A stretch of 64,000 nucleotides of DNA, from NCBI RefSeq assembly GCF_000340215.1, contig NW_006921534.1:2419821-2483820 (forward strand), given 5' to 3'. Below, in pieces: positions 25,201-37,739 of the stretch. Each line of letters begins with the position of its first letter. Position 1 is the stretch's first letter. The translations under genes were made by a program, and so were the position numbers. The notes under the pieces were generated by a model. That model was not told the DNA's origin. It saw only the letters and a program-made list of their open reading frames with translations, and did no database searches. Source of the stretch: Pseudocercospora fijiensis CIRAD86. Taxonomy: Eukaryota > Ascomycota > Dothideomycetes > Mycosphaerellales > Mycosphaerellaceae.

Positions 25201-26069
25201 CTTCTATTTATCTCCTTCGCGAATACGAAGGCGGTAGTAGGTATCTTTAAGGTCTAATTTAGAGAAGATCTTAGCCTTACTAAGCCGATCGAGAAGCTTA
25301 CTAATAAGTAGTAATAGATACCGGTCCTTAATAGTAATCTTATTAAGACTACGATAGTCGACGTATAGACGAATACTACCGTCCTTCTTTAGGATAAAGA
25401 GGATAGGTACGCCGTATAGGGACTTGCTAGGTCGGATCTAGCCTTTAGCTAGAGCCTAATTAAGGTACTCGCGGAGTGTCTTTAATTCGTCCTACGAGAG
25501 GTTATAAATAGGTAGTTATAGAGGAACTTTACCTACTTCTAGTTTAATAGTATAGTCGTACTAAGAATGCTAAGGAATAATGCCCGTAAGGTCGGTATTA
25601 AAGACGTTAATATAGTCTTTAAATGCTTCGGGTATTTCTTAATAAACTTCGGCGGCAGCGATAATAGTATACTAATAGACGGAGCCGGGAAGCGAGGACA
25701 ATTTATAGTAAGGGTTGTAAAGGGTTTTAAACCTAGAATAGGTAATAAGTGCTCCGATCTACTAACGATCTTATTAACTATAATCGATAGTAGTAGGATT
25801 ACGGTTACCTCCCCTTAGGTAGAGAGGGTTATAAGGGCCTCTACTACTAAGGTATAGAGGTAGTCTAGAGGCACCTCCGAAGCACTAGTAACGTTAGGGC
25901 CGTTATCTAGTAGTTTTTCGTTAGTAGTTTCTAGCCTAACAATATACCGGCTATCTTTAAGCTAGAAGGTAGCCGATCTGTTAACGATTGCCGTAAGGAT
26001 ACGACAAACGGGGTTACTTATAAGGGCCTCGTAAGAGTCTCTAAGGGGCTTATCGGGCGCCTTAAAGTA
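22280..26069 (-). pseudogene. pol: Gypsy-2 pol: reverse transcriptase, RNase H, integrase, chromodomain
   Basis: The minus-strand reading has long clean stretches. Reverse transcriptase has LKDTYYRLRI and the catalytic YLDD (25,057-25,068). RNase H follows at about 24,700-24,200. The integrase core shows SIDFITRLPPS, SDRGSIF and TDGQTKRIN (about 23,045-23,350), where the third catalytic residue E is changed to K. After the GPY-like region comes a chromodomain (EYKVEEIVAYKGKGKDKKFRVR, with KGYSPE, 22,290-22,415), which in this class steers integration to histone-marked chromatin. RIP stops and the integrase E-to-K change make it inactive. Gypsy-1 splits the polyprotein upstream of the reverse transcriptase. 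Confidence 0.85.
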
Positions 26070-26074
26070 GTCCT

Positions 26075-26270
26075 TGTAAGAAGGGTATGTTAGTAGGTAG
26101 ACAGGGTGGTAGTAGGTATAAATAGTATTCGATAAGGAGCTAGGAGGAGAGGGAGGAAGGCAGGAGAGTTAGCCTAACGCTAAGCGCCAAGCCCTGCCTA
26201 AGGCATTAAAACCCTAGCTTCACTCGGCCTAGTTACATACCAATTACGTATAGCCTCTTTAGCCCTAATA
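26075..26270 (-). repeat. Gypsy-1 3' LTR
   Basis: 196 bases, starting TGTAAGAAGGG and ending AGCCCTAATA. It matches 32,946-33,141 with few differences, mostly transitions. GTCCT precedes it. Confidence 0.92.
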
Positions 26271-27479
26271 TACGCTTCCCTTCTAAAGGCCGCGCCCTCG
26301 TAGCCGGTCTTTGTCCTAGTCTTAACCTCTATTGCTACTAACTTAGTAGGTCTAATAAGCTACTTAGCCTACGCTAAATTAAACACTTAACTACCTAATT
26401 ATATAACTATATCAAACCTTACCTCCAACAATACAATATACAACTCTAACTGCGCTATCTCTATATACAATAAACTATAAAGTAATATATATCTACAAGA
26501 ATTAAAGGCCTTCGACTAATTACAATACGAGCGCGTCTTCCCTACTATAATAGGTAGACGTACGAGGTATTGTAGTACTACCTCCGTTCTAAGTAATGTC
26601 GTATCGAGTTCTTTGCGTCTACTCTTAAAAGACCTAGCAATGTCCGCTTCCGAGGGTTTGTCCGTTTCCGAGGGTTATTGTTCTTATTGTTCGTAGTTTC
26701 GCTAGCCCTAATTAGCTAGGTTTAGCAGCCTTTAAGTGTCAATCTTATCTTATCTTTTTAAAAAACATAGCTCGTCTAGTTTCTATAGGTAAAGGCTATT
26801 ATAAGTGCAGTAGTAGAGGTTCGCCTCGCTTAAAGGGTTAGATAGATCGAGGAGTAATCTATTATTTACAAGATCGACCCCGGCTAGCTTAGCTCTATAG
26901 TTTTTGCCCTTAGTTAGTTAGTCTATTAGTCTACTCAATCTTTTAAGCGGCTTAAAGCTTTAACTTAGCCTTAAAGTTTTGATCAACCCCTTAATAGGCT
27001 TAATCTTTTAGGCAGCTTAAAGTTTTAATTAAAGTTTTAATTAAAGGTGCCTTAGGCTCGTAGTATAGGTAAGGTTGTCTTAGCAGATATAGTAACAACA
27101 GCAAGTAATGTTAACAATAGCGGCGCTAGTCGTCTTAGCGCTAACTTTACCTCGCTTCTAATCTCCTTTTGTAACTAATAATACACTCCGTAACACCGTT
27201 ACTAATATAGCCGCGCCGGCCGCGCCGTCTTCGCCGATTGCCTAGGCCTTAAGGCCCCGACAGAATAAGGGAATAAGAGGGGGACCTATAGGGCGCGTTA
27301 GTAAAGAGGTAGAGTCCTTAAAAGAGCATGCGATTAATTAATAGACGCGTCGTAGCGCGCCTAGTGTAGTCTTATTGTCCTAGTTTGCCGGCCTCTAATT
27401 AGTTAGCTAATAGCACCCTAGGGGTAGCATTGTTCCTAGGCGACATTATAGGCCCTTAGCCTTCTTCTTGTTCTTTACA

Positions 27480-30400
27480 CTGGTCTAATACTTATCTAAT
27501 AACTTAGTTATATCCTTAAACGAGTCTTCGGCCTCCTACGAGTCCTATTTAGGTAAATAGCCTTGCTATCTTAGGAGGTACTCCTTCTTGCCTCGCCTAG
27601 TCCGATAATCTAGGATACGTTCTATAGACTATAGCTCTTTACTATCCGCTAGTATGTCTTCGTGTTTAGTAGGGGCTTCATCCCCCTCGCGTAGGTAATA
27701 TAGCTTAAGGAGGGATATATAGAAGGTGTTATAGATAGTGTAATAAGGAGGAAGCTATAACTAATAGGCCTATACGGAGGAGCCCTTAACTTCTCGAATG
27801 CGGAATAGACTAATGTACCTTAGTGCTAGTTTAGGGCGTGTTTTGCTATTAGGTAATAGGTGTTTACGGATGCGGAGGTTCTTCGTACTAAGTATAACTA
27901 TATTGCCTTGTTTAAAGGTTATTAGCGTGTAGTGTTTGTTATAGTAGGCCTTCTAATAGGCCTAGGCCTTTGCTAGTTTGTTAGCTATTATAGCGTGAAT
28001 TTCTCGCATCTTTTAAACCCTCTTAATAGCCGCTAGCGTCTTAGGTGTTAGTACTTAACGCGCTTCCCTTTCCTTGCGCTCGGCCTCGAGCGAGGTAAAT
28101 AGGTCTTATAGTAAGGCGGCGTTCTAGCCTATTATAGCTATATATAGTAAAACCTTAGTAGATGAGTGTATACTGTTGTTGTACACGAATTCTATAGGCT
28201 ATAGGAGATTAACCTAGTTATTAGGGTTCTTATTAATATAGCTACGTAGGTACTACTACAGCGTAGCATTCTGCCTTTCGGTTTAACTATCTGTTTATAG
28301 ATAGAATGCTATAGATAGGCGATGCTTAAGTCTTAGCTATAGGCAAATCTTACTCTAATAATAAGATATAAATGTCGAGCCTCGGTTAGAGACTATCCCT
28401 TTAGGGGTCCCCTAATAGGTACAGAAGATGTTATTCTATAGCGCTTCTGCTATATTAATAGTAGTCTAATCTTTCCGCGCCGGGATGTATCGAGCGCCCT
28501 TAGTAAACTGGTCTATAACGACTAGGATAGCGTTAAAGATGTCTTTGCTTCCTCTTCGCTTAGTAGAGGGAAGACCTATAATAAAATCCATTATAAGCTC
28601 TACAAATAGCTTGTAAGGGATTAGCAATGAGGACAACTCGCTAAAAGGCTAATGCTTTAGTGCCTTAACACGTTAATATACGGCGTACGTGTTTACGTAG
28701 TCCTTTATGTCCCGCTTACTATTTAGCTAGTAGTATATACGCGATAGTAGCTCGTGCGACCTCTCTATACTATAGTAACCGGCAAGCTTACTATTATAGT
28801 GTCGCTTAAGAAGTTCTTATCGGATCGAATGTTTAGCGGGGATATAGTATCTGCCCTTAAACTTTAAATAACCTTTGTTATCGATCGACTAGTTACTCTT
28901 ACTAGATCGAGTCGTTCGCCTACTTATAAGCTTGTCGATACGTTTAGCAGCAAAGGCGTCCCTCTGCTAAGCACGTAATAGCTCATCTATAAACGATTAA
29001 CTATCCCTATTTGCAAGGTTATTTAGTAGTACCCTCGCTATTAAACGAGGTACGCATTATATATATCTAATAGTACTAGTAGCCGGATTAACTACATTAG
29101 TGCTTTGATCGCTGTTACTATATATAGCGATATCGACTAGGGAGTTATTATAACTTCTCCTATCTGTGTCCTTAGCTCTTGCCTTAATACATACTATTAA
29201 TATAGTAAGAGCATTAATATGCTTTAAGCCGTCGCGGAGTCCGGTAAGCCGCTTATCCTACGCGTGCTTATTAACAATACGGGCTATAGCAATCTTATAC
29301 TATAGGGTTGGAAACAAAGAATTGATGTGTTAGGTCTCGCTATCGTAATTAGGTCGCCTCGATAGGCTATCGGTAGGGTTACTTACGCCTAGCCGGTATA
29401 ATATATTAAAATCAAACCCGGCGAGGTAGACGGCCTATCTAGCCTGTCGACCTATAACCCTAGTAACCTTAGTAATGCTACGGAGGTTGTTATAGTCTAT
29501 ATAGACCTGTATTGTATATTAAGCCCTATCGAGGTAGTGCCTCTAGTGCTTAAAGGCCTCGATAATAGCTAGGAGCTCTTGCTCGTAGGTCTCGTAGCGA
29601 CGCTTAGTATTAATTATCTTCCTCGAGAAGAAGGCAATCGGGTGCTAGTAATTGTTATTAGCCTGTTGTAACATAATAGCTAATATAGCAAACTATAAAG
29701 CGTTAGTCTTAATACGGATCTGTTTGCTTAGTACAAAATAGTGCAATAAGGGGATTTTAGTAAAGCGCTTCTTTAAACCGTTAAAAGCGGCTTATGCTCT
29801 GTTAGTCTATTTGAACTCTCTAGTTAGGTTGGCCTTAGTTTTAGTAAGCTTAGTTAGTAGCATTATATGCCTCGAATAGCCCTTAATAAATCGGCGATAG
29901 AAGTTAGCAAAACCGAGGAACGACTATAGCTCCTTAATTAACGTAGGAACAGGCTATTTAGTAATAGTTTTGATCCGATTAGGATTAGCCTTAACACCCT
30001 CAGTTAATACGAGGAAGCCGAGGAATAATACCTCTTTAGTAGTAAAGGTGCATTTAGAAGGCTTGCAATACAAGCTATAGGCCCTTAGGCGATCGAGTAC
30101 CTTACGGACTGTAGCCTAGTATTCCGCAATATCCGGAGAGTGTGTATAAACTAGGATGTTATCTAGGTAAACTATATAGAGGTGATCTAATAGGCCTAAT
30201 AGGGCCCGATTAATGTAGGACTAGAATGTAGTAGGGGCATTAGCTAGCCTAAATAGCATAACTAAGTACTTAAAATAGCTATAGCGAGTACGAAAGGCTG
30301 TCTTCTATTTATCGCCCTTGCGAATACAGATGCGGTAATAGGCGTCCTTAATATCTAATATAGTATAGTAGTAGGTACTAGAAAGGCGATCGAGAGTCTT

Positions 30401-31470
30401 ATTAATAAGCGGAAGTAGACAGCGGTCTTTAATAGTAATAGCATTAAGTCCGCGGTAATTAATATATAGGCGTAGGCTACTATCCTTCTTTAGTACGAAT
30501 AGGATAGGGGCGCTAGTAGGGCTGTTACTATACCGTATCCGGCTATTAGCTAGGTTTTCCTCTAGATACTTACGCAATATAGCAAGCTCCCTTTTACTAA
30601 GGTTGTAGAGTAGCCTAAAGGGGACCTCTTTGCCCTCTATAATATTAATCTTATAATCCGTCTCTTTAAACATAGGCAATGTCGATACTAGGTAGTGTTT
30701 AAACACATTAATATAGGTCTCTCGGATAGGCTCTAGTATACGAGCAAGCTGATTAGGATCATTAGGGGGTACAGGTTTATCGTTATTACTACCGAGCAGG
30801 TCGGCCGTCGGATCGGCTAGGGTTAGGTTACTAATAAATAGGACCCTAATATTATTAGGGCACTCGCTAATATTAATGTGTTTAATGTCCTCTTTCCTAG
30901 CGATTCTAAATCGCTATTGTTAACTACCTAAGTCTATAACTATAGCATAGTACTTAAGAACAGGGTTGCTAATAACAATATTAGATAGGAGGCTGTCTAT
31001 ATCTACCGCGTAGGCAGTAAAGTTTAGTAGGCGCTTATTGCCGAGGTCGTCCTTTAGGGCTATATAGATATAGTAGGCCCTATAGGTCAAGTGCCGAGCG
31101 TTATTAAACTAAGCAAGGGTTGGCAGGTTAGTCCTAGGCAGTTGTCGAAGGTCTAATTGCTTAGCTAGGCGATAGCTAATAAGGGTACTAACTGAATTTC
31201 CTAGATCTAGTATAACCTTAGTCTTATAGTTAGTCCTATACGTATCCGATACGAGATAGGTACATATAATAGCTAGTATAATGTCGATGGTCTTACGCCG
31301 TATAAGGCTAATAGTTAGTGCGGCGCTTACTCTTTTTTCGACTAATAAGAAGGTTAGCCTATAGGGGTAGCGTTAGCTGCTAAAAGGTGCTTTCGGTGTT
31401 TAGCGGTAGCACGGTCGATTCGGGCCTAGTCCTTAGGTTTGTCGTATTAGCCTAGTAGATAGCTAGTACT
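27480..31470 (-). pseudogene. pol: Gypsy-1 pol: protease to chromodomain
   Basis: The reading is largely continuous. Reverse transcriptase includes ILDIKDAYYRICIRKGDK (within 30,305-30,706) and YLDN (30,158-30,169), where the second catalytic Asp of YLDD is lost. RNase H has IIKTDALQFAI and EQELLAIIEAF. The integrase zinc module (HYNSKLAGYYS...YAVYQR, about 28,680-28,810) has lost its Cys residues to RIP. The catalytic core shows MDFIIGLPST, VSNRGSTF and TERQN (28,263-28,600). The C-terminal chromodomain reads ERILDYRTRRGKKEYLLR, with the QGYLPK part (27,500-27,620). Several key residues are mutated, so the element is dead in this copy. Confidence 0.88.
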
Positions 31471-32688
31471 ATCACAATTAAAGCACTTTAGTCTAGTTAG
31501 GGGATTGCTGTAGCTATTGCCGCTGTTGTTAGCCGGGCGATTAGTACTGTAGGGATACGAGCCCCTTCTACGGCCCCTATTACGGCCTCCTCTATATAGC
31601 CGCCGGCTACGGCTTCTTCTACGGTCGTTATTACTATTCCTACCGTTAGCATTGTTGTCTTAGTAGGAACCTTAGTTTCCTCCGCGGCTACGGTTGCTAC
31701 GGTTGCTAGTAGGTCGAATCCTTGATTCTAGTCGTTGCTAGAGCTAGACAGCTCGTTTAGCAGTTTCGACTTCGACTATAAATTGAATACGTATAAGATT
31801 GGCCTGTTTAAACACACGGCGGCGGTCCAATTCAAGGACCAATTCCTATCTCAATTTAGGGCGTATTTCGGAGATCTAGATAGAATTAGTTTTAGTCGGG
31901 AGGTCGTCTTCGAGGGTCTTTAAATAGGCCTTAAATAAGCGAGCCGATTGATTAGTCTTTTGTTTAGCTCGAAGGTACTAGTCCTAAGCGTATTGTTGCC
32001 TTAGTATAGGGTTTCTAAGGGTGTCTAGTATAATAGTTTTGTAGGTCTACTACTAAACAGCAGTCTAGTTATTAAGGGAGTTAAAATGGTTATCCTAAGT
32101 GCGTTTTAGGTCGCCGTTAATGTACTGTATAGCATAGACGACTAGTAAATAGTTATTTAGTAGAGCCCTTAGTGCGTTTCGTTAGTTAAGCCTATAGTCA
32201 CGAATATAGTCGTTATATTGCTTTCGACTAGAGCTATTAAACACGGTACAGTCCTTGAGTTTAGCATCCTTCTTCTAGACTAGGACTAATAGTAAGGAAG
32301 GTCCTACTATCGACTTAGTGTTAGTTGTTAGGGCCTCCTAAAGGCGGCGAATTTCGAGGAGGTTATCCTTTAGCTATTGTTCTTAACGTAGGGTAGTAAG
32401 CCTGTTTTAGGTAGCTTCTTAGAGTCTCCCTACTAGTTAGGGGCTAAAGGCTAGCTAGCTATATCGTCGATTGACAATGTTGTTAAGAATATCGTTAATA
32501 GGCAATTCTAGATTATTACCTAGAATTACAGGTTCTTCTTTAATAGGCTCTCCGGTAGGCTCTTTAGTAGGAGGCACTTTAGTAGGCACTTTAGCGGGAA
32601 CTATACTACTAGCGTTGTTATTGCTAGCGCTGCTAGCGGCAGTACGGTTGTTGTTTCGTAATAAACCGGCTATTATAAGGGGCGACAC
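31450..32688 (-). pseudogene. gag: Gypsy-1 gag with CCHC zinc knuckle
   Basis: The gag start is well placed at 32,688 (MSPLIIAGLL). The first 77 codons are open and contain a Pro/Lys/Glu repeat also seen in the truncated copy at 11,488-11,748. The middle is RIP-broken. Near the end an Arg/Gly-rich segment (RSRGGN, RRRSRSRR, about 31,540-31,700) precedes the knuckle CFNCDSTSYLLGQY (about 31,445-31,487). There the CCHC spacing C-x2-C-x4-H-x4-C is intact but H and the last C have become Y, as expected from RIP of CAC and TGC. Gag packages the element RNA. Confidence 0.75.
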
Positions 32689-32945
32689 TAATAATGTATT
32701 ATTAGCCCCTAAGATACGGATGTAGCGGAATTAGTAGATATCGGCTTAGTGTGCTTAACTTAGTGTAATAGGCCGTATAGAAGGCCTTGCTTAATAATTA
32801 GTACGGTTGTTTCGATGGAATAGTACGTATAGGTCCCGTTCTTCGGGCGCAATATAGTTAGATTAATCTTGTTCGTAGCTATACCGCTAAAAGCTTGAAA
32901 TAAGGACTATCTAGCTACTGCCCTTAAAGGGTAGATCGAATACTA

Positions 32946-33141
32946 TATAAGAAGGGTATGTTAGCAGGTAGATAGGGTAGTAGTAGGTACAAATAGTATT
33001 CGATAAGGAGCTAGGAGGAGAGGGAGGAAGGCAGGAGAGTTAGCCTAACGCTAAGCGCCAAGCCCTGCCTAAGGCATTAAGACCCTAGCTTCACTCGGCC
33101 TAGTTACATACTAATTACGTATAGCCTCTTTAGCCCTAATA
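32946..33141 (-). repeat. Gypsy-1 5' LTR
   Basis: 196 bases, starting TATAAGAAGGG and ending AGCCCTAATA, followed by the target duplication GTCCT. For the minus-strand element this is the promoter-bearing 5' LTR. Confidence 0.92.
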
Positions 33142-33146
33142 GTCCT

Positions 33147-35070
33147 CTAGGTCCCTAGTAATCGGGTTCTAGATAAATATTCCCTTCTAGAAAGAGATAA
33201 GAGAGTTAGTATCGGCGAGCTAGTCCTACCCTAAAACTATATCGTATCCGGTAAAGGTTCTAGCCTAGAAGGTTTAAGGGATAGTACGTTCGATACCTGT
33301 CTTATTCTTTACTATCGGGGAGAGGGAGTAAGCCTTATAGATCGTTATACGATTATTATCGAGGAAAGTAACTTTCGGAGGGACTAGATCTAGCGGCACT
33401 AGGTCTAGGACTTTCGCTATATACTAGGAGATAAGGTTAATTTAGGCACTACAATCGATTAGTGCCTTAAGGGTACGCGTAAGGCTTTTATAAGGCACCT
33501 CGACGTCGACGACAATATATCGTTCTCTTCCTCTAGTATTAGGCCCTAGTCGTAGTAAAGAGAGGGAAGCGACTAGGGCTTCGTGTTTTCCGAACCCGTA
33601 GAGGCTTAGCTATCTCCGGTAGAGGGATTAGAGGTTAGGTTTGCCGATCCGCCCTAGGCTTAGCCTCGGCTACGGTTTCTAAACTAACCCCGACCGCTAC
33701 CTCTACCCCTAGGGCCCCTTAGAGATGCCTACGAGGTACTAGGAGAGGTATTAGTTCTAGAACTAGATATTTGCTTAGAAGATCCGCTAGGATTGCGAGC
33801 ACTCTTAGCGGCATCTTTCTTCTTTATAGATTCTAAGTCTTCGATACGGTATACCTCGTCGAAGAGGTTATTAATAGTCTAAAATAAGATTAATTTGTTA
33901 ATACGGATAATCTCTACTTAGATGTCCTTTAGAAGCTTAGTATAATAGAAGTCGATACGTATAGTTTTATACGATCTATCTTTAGGAAAACTATACTCGA
34001 TTTAGCTTTCGACCTTCTTTATATAGGCGTAGAACTTTATTACTAGCTAATTAGCGTAATATATAGCACCCTAGTAGGATATAGCGTTCTTAGCTCGTTG
34101 TGTAGCCGGAGGCCTAATAGTGTCTTTAATAAGCTCTTTATACTCGGACTATCTAAACTTAGTATAGTTATCTATATACGATTAAATACGTCGTTTAACG
34201 GCAGTAGTAATCTCTACTAGCTTAATCTTACTAGTCGCCTATAGAGTACGTCGGGTACTATCTCGATCGGTGTAATTTATATAGAAGAAGCGGGCTTCGT
34301 ATACTTAGGCCTACTTAAGAAAGGCTTAGTTGTTTATAGTAAGGAGCTCTAGAGGATCTTTCTTAAAGAGCTTAATTAAGGGGTCTCTTAGAGGCCCTAG
34401 AGGTACCTACGAGGTACCGGCGGGGCCTACGATCTCGTCGACAGTCTCTGCCCTCTTCCTTTTAATAGCAATTTTGCTCTTAAAGGAGGTAAAGAGATCT
34501 ATAAGGGTTTTACGCTTCTAAACGTAAGTGTCGAAGGCTTAGCCTTCTAGTTCCTCTAGTAGTAAGGTATCGAGGGTATTAATAAGTCGAGAAACTCGGT
34601 TAATATTATTCTTTACCGTCTACTAGGCATTAGCCTAAGGGTTTAGGTCCTAATCCCCTTCTTTAGGGCTAGATTCCGTATAGCTACTTATACGGGAGCT
34701 ACGAGGTCCCTTTAAGGCACTCGCGGTGTCGTCCGGAGTAACGTTATTATCTTCTTCGTTATCGTCCTAAAGTTAGTCCCTAGGTCTAGTAGGGAATAGT
34801 TGTTTTTCTACTAGAGAGTCGATATTAGGACCTTTTCCTTTAGATAACGATACACCGGTTCCGCCGGCGGCCTTGCCGCTTCCTTTAGGAGGTATAGCAC
34901 TAATAAGTAGGTATTACTACGTTAGGAGTAGGTACGTTAGTTAGAGGTGCTTTTAGGTAGCTTAGAGGTACCTCGAAGAGGCCTAGTAGATACCGACGAC
35001 GTAGATACTACTATTTAGAAGTCGTACTTAGTACGGCTATACTCCTAAAAAGGATTCGGAGGCGATATTC
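33147..35070 (-). pseudogene. gag: Gypsy-2 gag and protease, separated from pol by Gypsy-1
   Basis: On the minus strand the 5' part of Gypsy-2 runs from the LTR at 35,071 down to the Gypsy-1 insertion. The protease active-site region reads ALIDCSA with INLIS after a RIP stop (33,445-33,465). The ancestral motif was probably D-C-G-A, equivalent to the usual DSGA. The gag part upstream is heavily broken and shows charged, coiled-coil-like segments but no zinc knuckle that I can place with confidence. The join to the reverse transcriptase at 26,069 is lost only through the nested insertion. Confidence 0.7.
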
Positions 35071-35289
35071 TATAAGGAAGTAGTATATAGGGAGTATTAA
35101 TACGAGCGAATAGTAGTCTTAGCATTTAACGATATCGCCTAAGGAACGAGCGATTCTCGAGGTAGGAATAGGCGCCTTATCCTATAGTACTAAGAGTTAG
35201 GTAACTCGGGGCTACCGGCGAGGCATCTCTAGGGTACCTTATAGGTACCTAGTAAGGGTCTCGGCGGTATAGAAGGGTGTTCCCTTATA
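35071..35289 (-). repeat. Gypsy-2 5' LTR
   Basis: 219 bases, same termini as the left LTR. Its outer flank is the distal part of the inverted RecQ-like unit. The left LTR also abuts the copy-1 unit, so Gypsy-2 now lies between two inverted copies. Confidence 0.85.
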
Positions 35290-37608
35290 CCCGTATCGTA
35301 AGTATCTAAATCTATATCGGGTACTACGGCTACAAATACGCCTTTACGTAGATATTTTGCATTAAAATCCTATACTTCCTTATAGATTTTATTAATACTA
35401 GCCTAGTACGGGTTAGGTATAATAGGAGGATTATCTACGCTATAGCACCGATCGCCTATACTACGGTATATAGTAAAGAGTCGAGCGGAGAGCCCCTAAA
35501 TTTCGTAAGTTATATCCTTATAGGAATAATTAGTAGTATTCCGGATCCCGAATTCGTCCTCGAAAGTATTATTTACTTATATTGTAGCGAAAGTAGTGTG
35601 TAAAACACGATTAGATGTTTCTACTATATTATACGTCGAATTCTTAAAATTTCGTATATTATTTTTATACCGCAAATTAATTAGTTCGAGCAATTCGTCT
35701 ACCGCGATCCCTTTCCCGGGCCTACCTATTATATTTACGACGCCGCCGGCCAGAATCGCGCTACGGAGATATAGAGATACGCCCTTAAGTAGCTAAATTA
35801 GATATATTATCTCGCGCCCGTAGTTATATTATCTAGCTCCGAAAAATACTACTACGAGCTACGGTAAGAGACGTTTAATATAACTAATATCTATATTCCG
35901 AGTCGTATATCGGAGAGTTAACTAGAGCTCGGTTATATAGAGTCGCCGATAAAGTATAGTCTATATAGGATCGCAGATTCTAGGCTATGCCTACGGGATA
36001 GGCTCTAACTATAGCGGAGTCTAGCGTATCTACTATAGAGAGAGTAGCTTTGTCTTAGGTATACAATATACCCGTTCCTATTCTCTTTCTAGCTATACTA
36101 AAGGCCGCAAGTAGCTATTATATATAGCTGCTAAGAACTGAAGATATTTATCTATAGTAAGACCTACTATAGTAGGTATAACCGCCCTTAGCTTACTAAA
36201 ATTAGGAGGTAAATCCGTAGGGAAATATTCGCTATAGTATAGCTGCTTAACGAATAAGGCGATAATCCTTACGGAGTACCTATAAAGCGTAATAGGACGT
36301 AGTATCTAGTATTTTGGTTTTTTCTCGGTTAATCCTTTCGCACTAAATGCCTACTTGTCCTAGAAAAGGCTGTATTCCGACCTAGTATCCTAACTAATAC
36401 TCTAGAAAAGGCGAACTAGTATATAACAGAGGTTTATAGTAGTATAGAAGAGTCCCGTAACGGGTATTATCTAATCCCGCCGCTCGAATAGCCTTGCACT
36501 TTTAGCGTTTTTACCTTTGTTGCTCCGTATACGCTATACCGACTATTAATCTCTGTAGAAAAGCTATAACCGTATAAGGAAGTCTACGACTAGGTTAAGG
36601 CGTAGCTTATATAGTATAATGTCCTTTTATACCGCAGCGTTCCTATCGATAGTACTCTCGCTATAGTAAATCGTACTAAGCGGGTAGAATTCGGTTTTAG
36701 AGGCCCGTAGCGGATACAGTCCTAGCTACTACGCAATCGACTTAACCCGAGGGTCTTCGACTACGGTTACGAGCTTATTTTCGAAGATGCTTATAATCGC
36801 CGCATATATATAATATATCGACAATTTCCGAGACTATTCGTCTTCTCTAAGTATAGGGGCATTATAGATATCCGTAGCGTCTAGTCGCGTATCCGCTTTA
36901 AAATCGTTAATACGTAGGCTAGTATCGGGATAGCGAATATACGGAGTAAAGCGCACTAGTAGCGCCGTAGTAAGATTACGTATAACCGACTAATTAGATA
37001 TAGTCTAATCCCGAACCGTATTCTAGAAATTAATATTATCGTAGACTACGTACTATATAATATTATACGCTAACCGGACGAGTCTTTCCTATATAGAATA
37101 AGCACGAGTTAACTATAATGCGATTAAATAGCTACCTTCTGCTCGCTCCTAGAAAGCTTCTTCTTACGGTATAGTACTATATACGTAGCGATTAAGCCAA
37201 TCCCCGATAGGATATCTAATGCCCTCCGCTTTACGCTATTTAATAGGAGGTACCGACCGAATGCTTTTATAAACTAATTAGATTTGTTCCGAGAGCGAGT
37301 ATAGAGGATAAAGGTAGTAAGGGTAAATATTCGTATATCGAGATTATCCGGCTCTTTATTACGCTACCTAACTAATACGCTACGGACAAATTAATACTAC
37401 GCTAGAGCAATATCCCGGATAACCTTATATATATCCTTAAACTACTAGATAGAGAATTAATTATCGAATCTATTAACGGGTTCGAGTAGCGTAGCGGCCT
37501 AGTTGCCCGCTACGGCCTCGGATACCTCTATAGCGGATCGAAGAGTCCTCCGCTATTTCCTATATAAGCTCTTTCTAATTAGGTAATCGAGTTTACAAAT
37601 AATATTAC
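35290..37608 (-). pseudogene. Distal part of the inverted RecQ-like unit (copy 2), beyond the hAT
   Basis: This minus-strand relic is continuous with 47,607-50,760 once the hAT insertion is removed; the 8-bp target duplication AATATTAC at 37,601-37,608 and 47,607-47,614 proves the junction. Coherent stretches include AVIPTIVGLTIDKYLQFLAA (about 36,130-36,190), LEREQERVYCIPKTK (about 36,050-36,095) and a basic DSGRRRRKYNR segment (about 35,695-35,727). It shows no clear homology to the region downstream of the helicase in copy 1. No domain is recognised; it could be a separate gene behind the helicase. Confidence 0.4.
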
Positions 37609-37739
37609 TAGACCCCGTAGTAGTTCGGTTTCCGAACTACTAAACGTATATAGTTTGGTTTCTTAGCGGCGAACTAGCTCCCTAGTTCTAGTTTGGTTTT
37701 TTCGAACTATATAGATTCCTAGTTTGAACTAGAGACTAT

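Larger units (their letters stand above)
26075..33141 (-). mobile_element. Gypsy-1, complete chromodomain LTR retrotransposon
   Basis: This 7,067-bp element on the minus strand has 196-base LTRs at both ends and a perfect 5-bp target duplication GTCCT (26,070-26,074 and 33,142-33,146). It lies inside Gypsy-2 between protease and reverse transcriptase. LTR ends are TGTAAG...CTAATA (left) and TATAAG...CTAATA (right), which fits ancestral TG...CA after RIP. Order along transcription is gag with a CCHC zinc knuckle, protease, reverse transcriptase, RNase H, integrase and chromodomain. A purine run abuts the left LTR (plus strand CTTCCCTTCT, 26,274-26,283). It must be younger than Gypsy-2. Confidence 0.92.
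19723..35289 (-). mobile_element. Gypsy-2, chromodomain LTR retrotransposon with nested Gypsy-1
   Basis: Two 219-base LTRs (19,723-19,941 and 35,071-35,289) bound the element, which is oriented on the minus strand. Removing Gypsy-1 (7,067 bp plus one 5-bp TSD) leaves about 8.5 kb. In transcription order the contents are leader and gag (35,070-33,600), protease (about 33,450), reverse transcriptase and RNase H (26,070-23,800), integrase (23,700-22,500) and chromodomain (22,430-22,280). A long 3' segment then carries a reading on the opposite strand. A purine run (plus-strand CCCCCCCTCTTA, about 19,946-19,957) next to the left LTR is the polypurine tract. The bases flanking the LTRs (CTCGC left, CCCGT right) do not form a target duplication. 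Confidence 0.85.

Noticed and set aside
25567..25818. An 83-codon plus-strand frame
   Set aside because: It is antisense to Gypsy-2 pol just upstream of the reverse transcriptase.
31735..31923. A 62-codon plus-strand frame
   Set aside because: It is antisense to Gypsy-1 gag; no start context or domain supports it.
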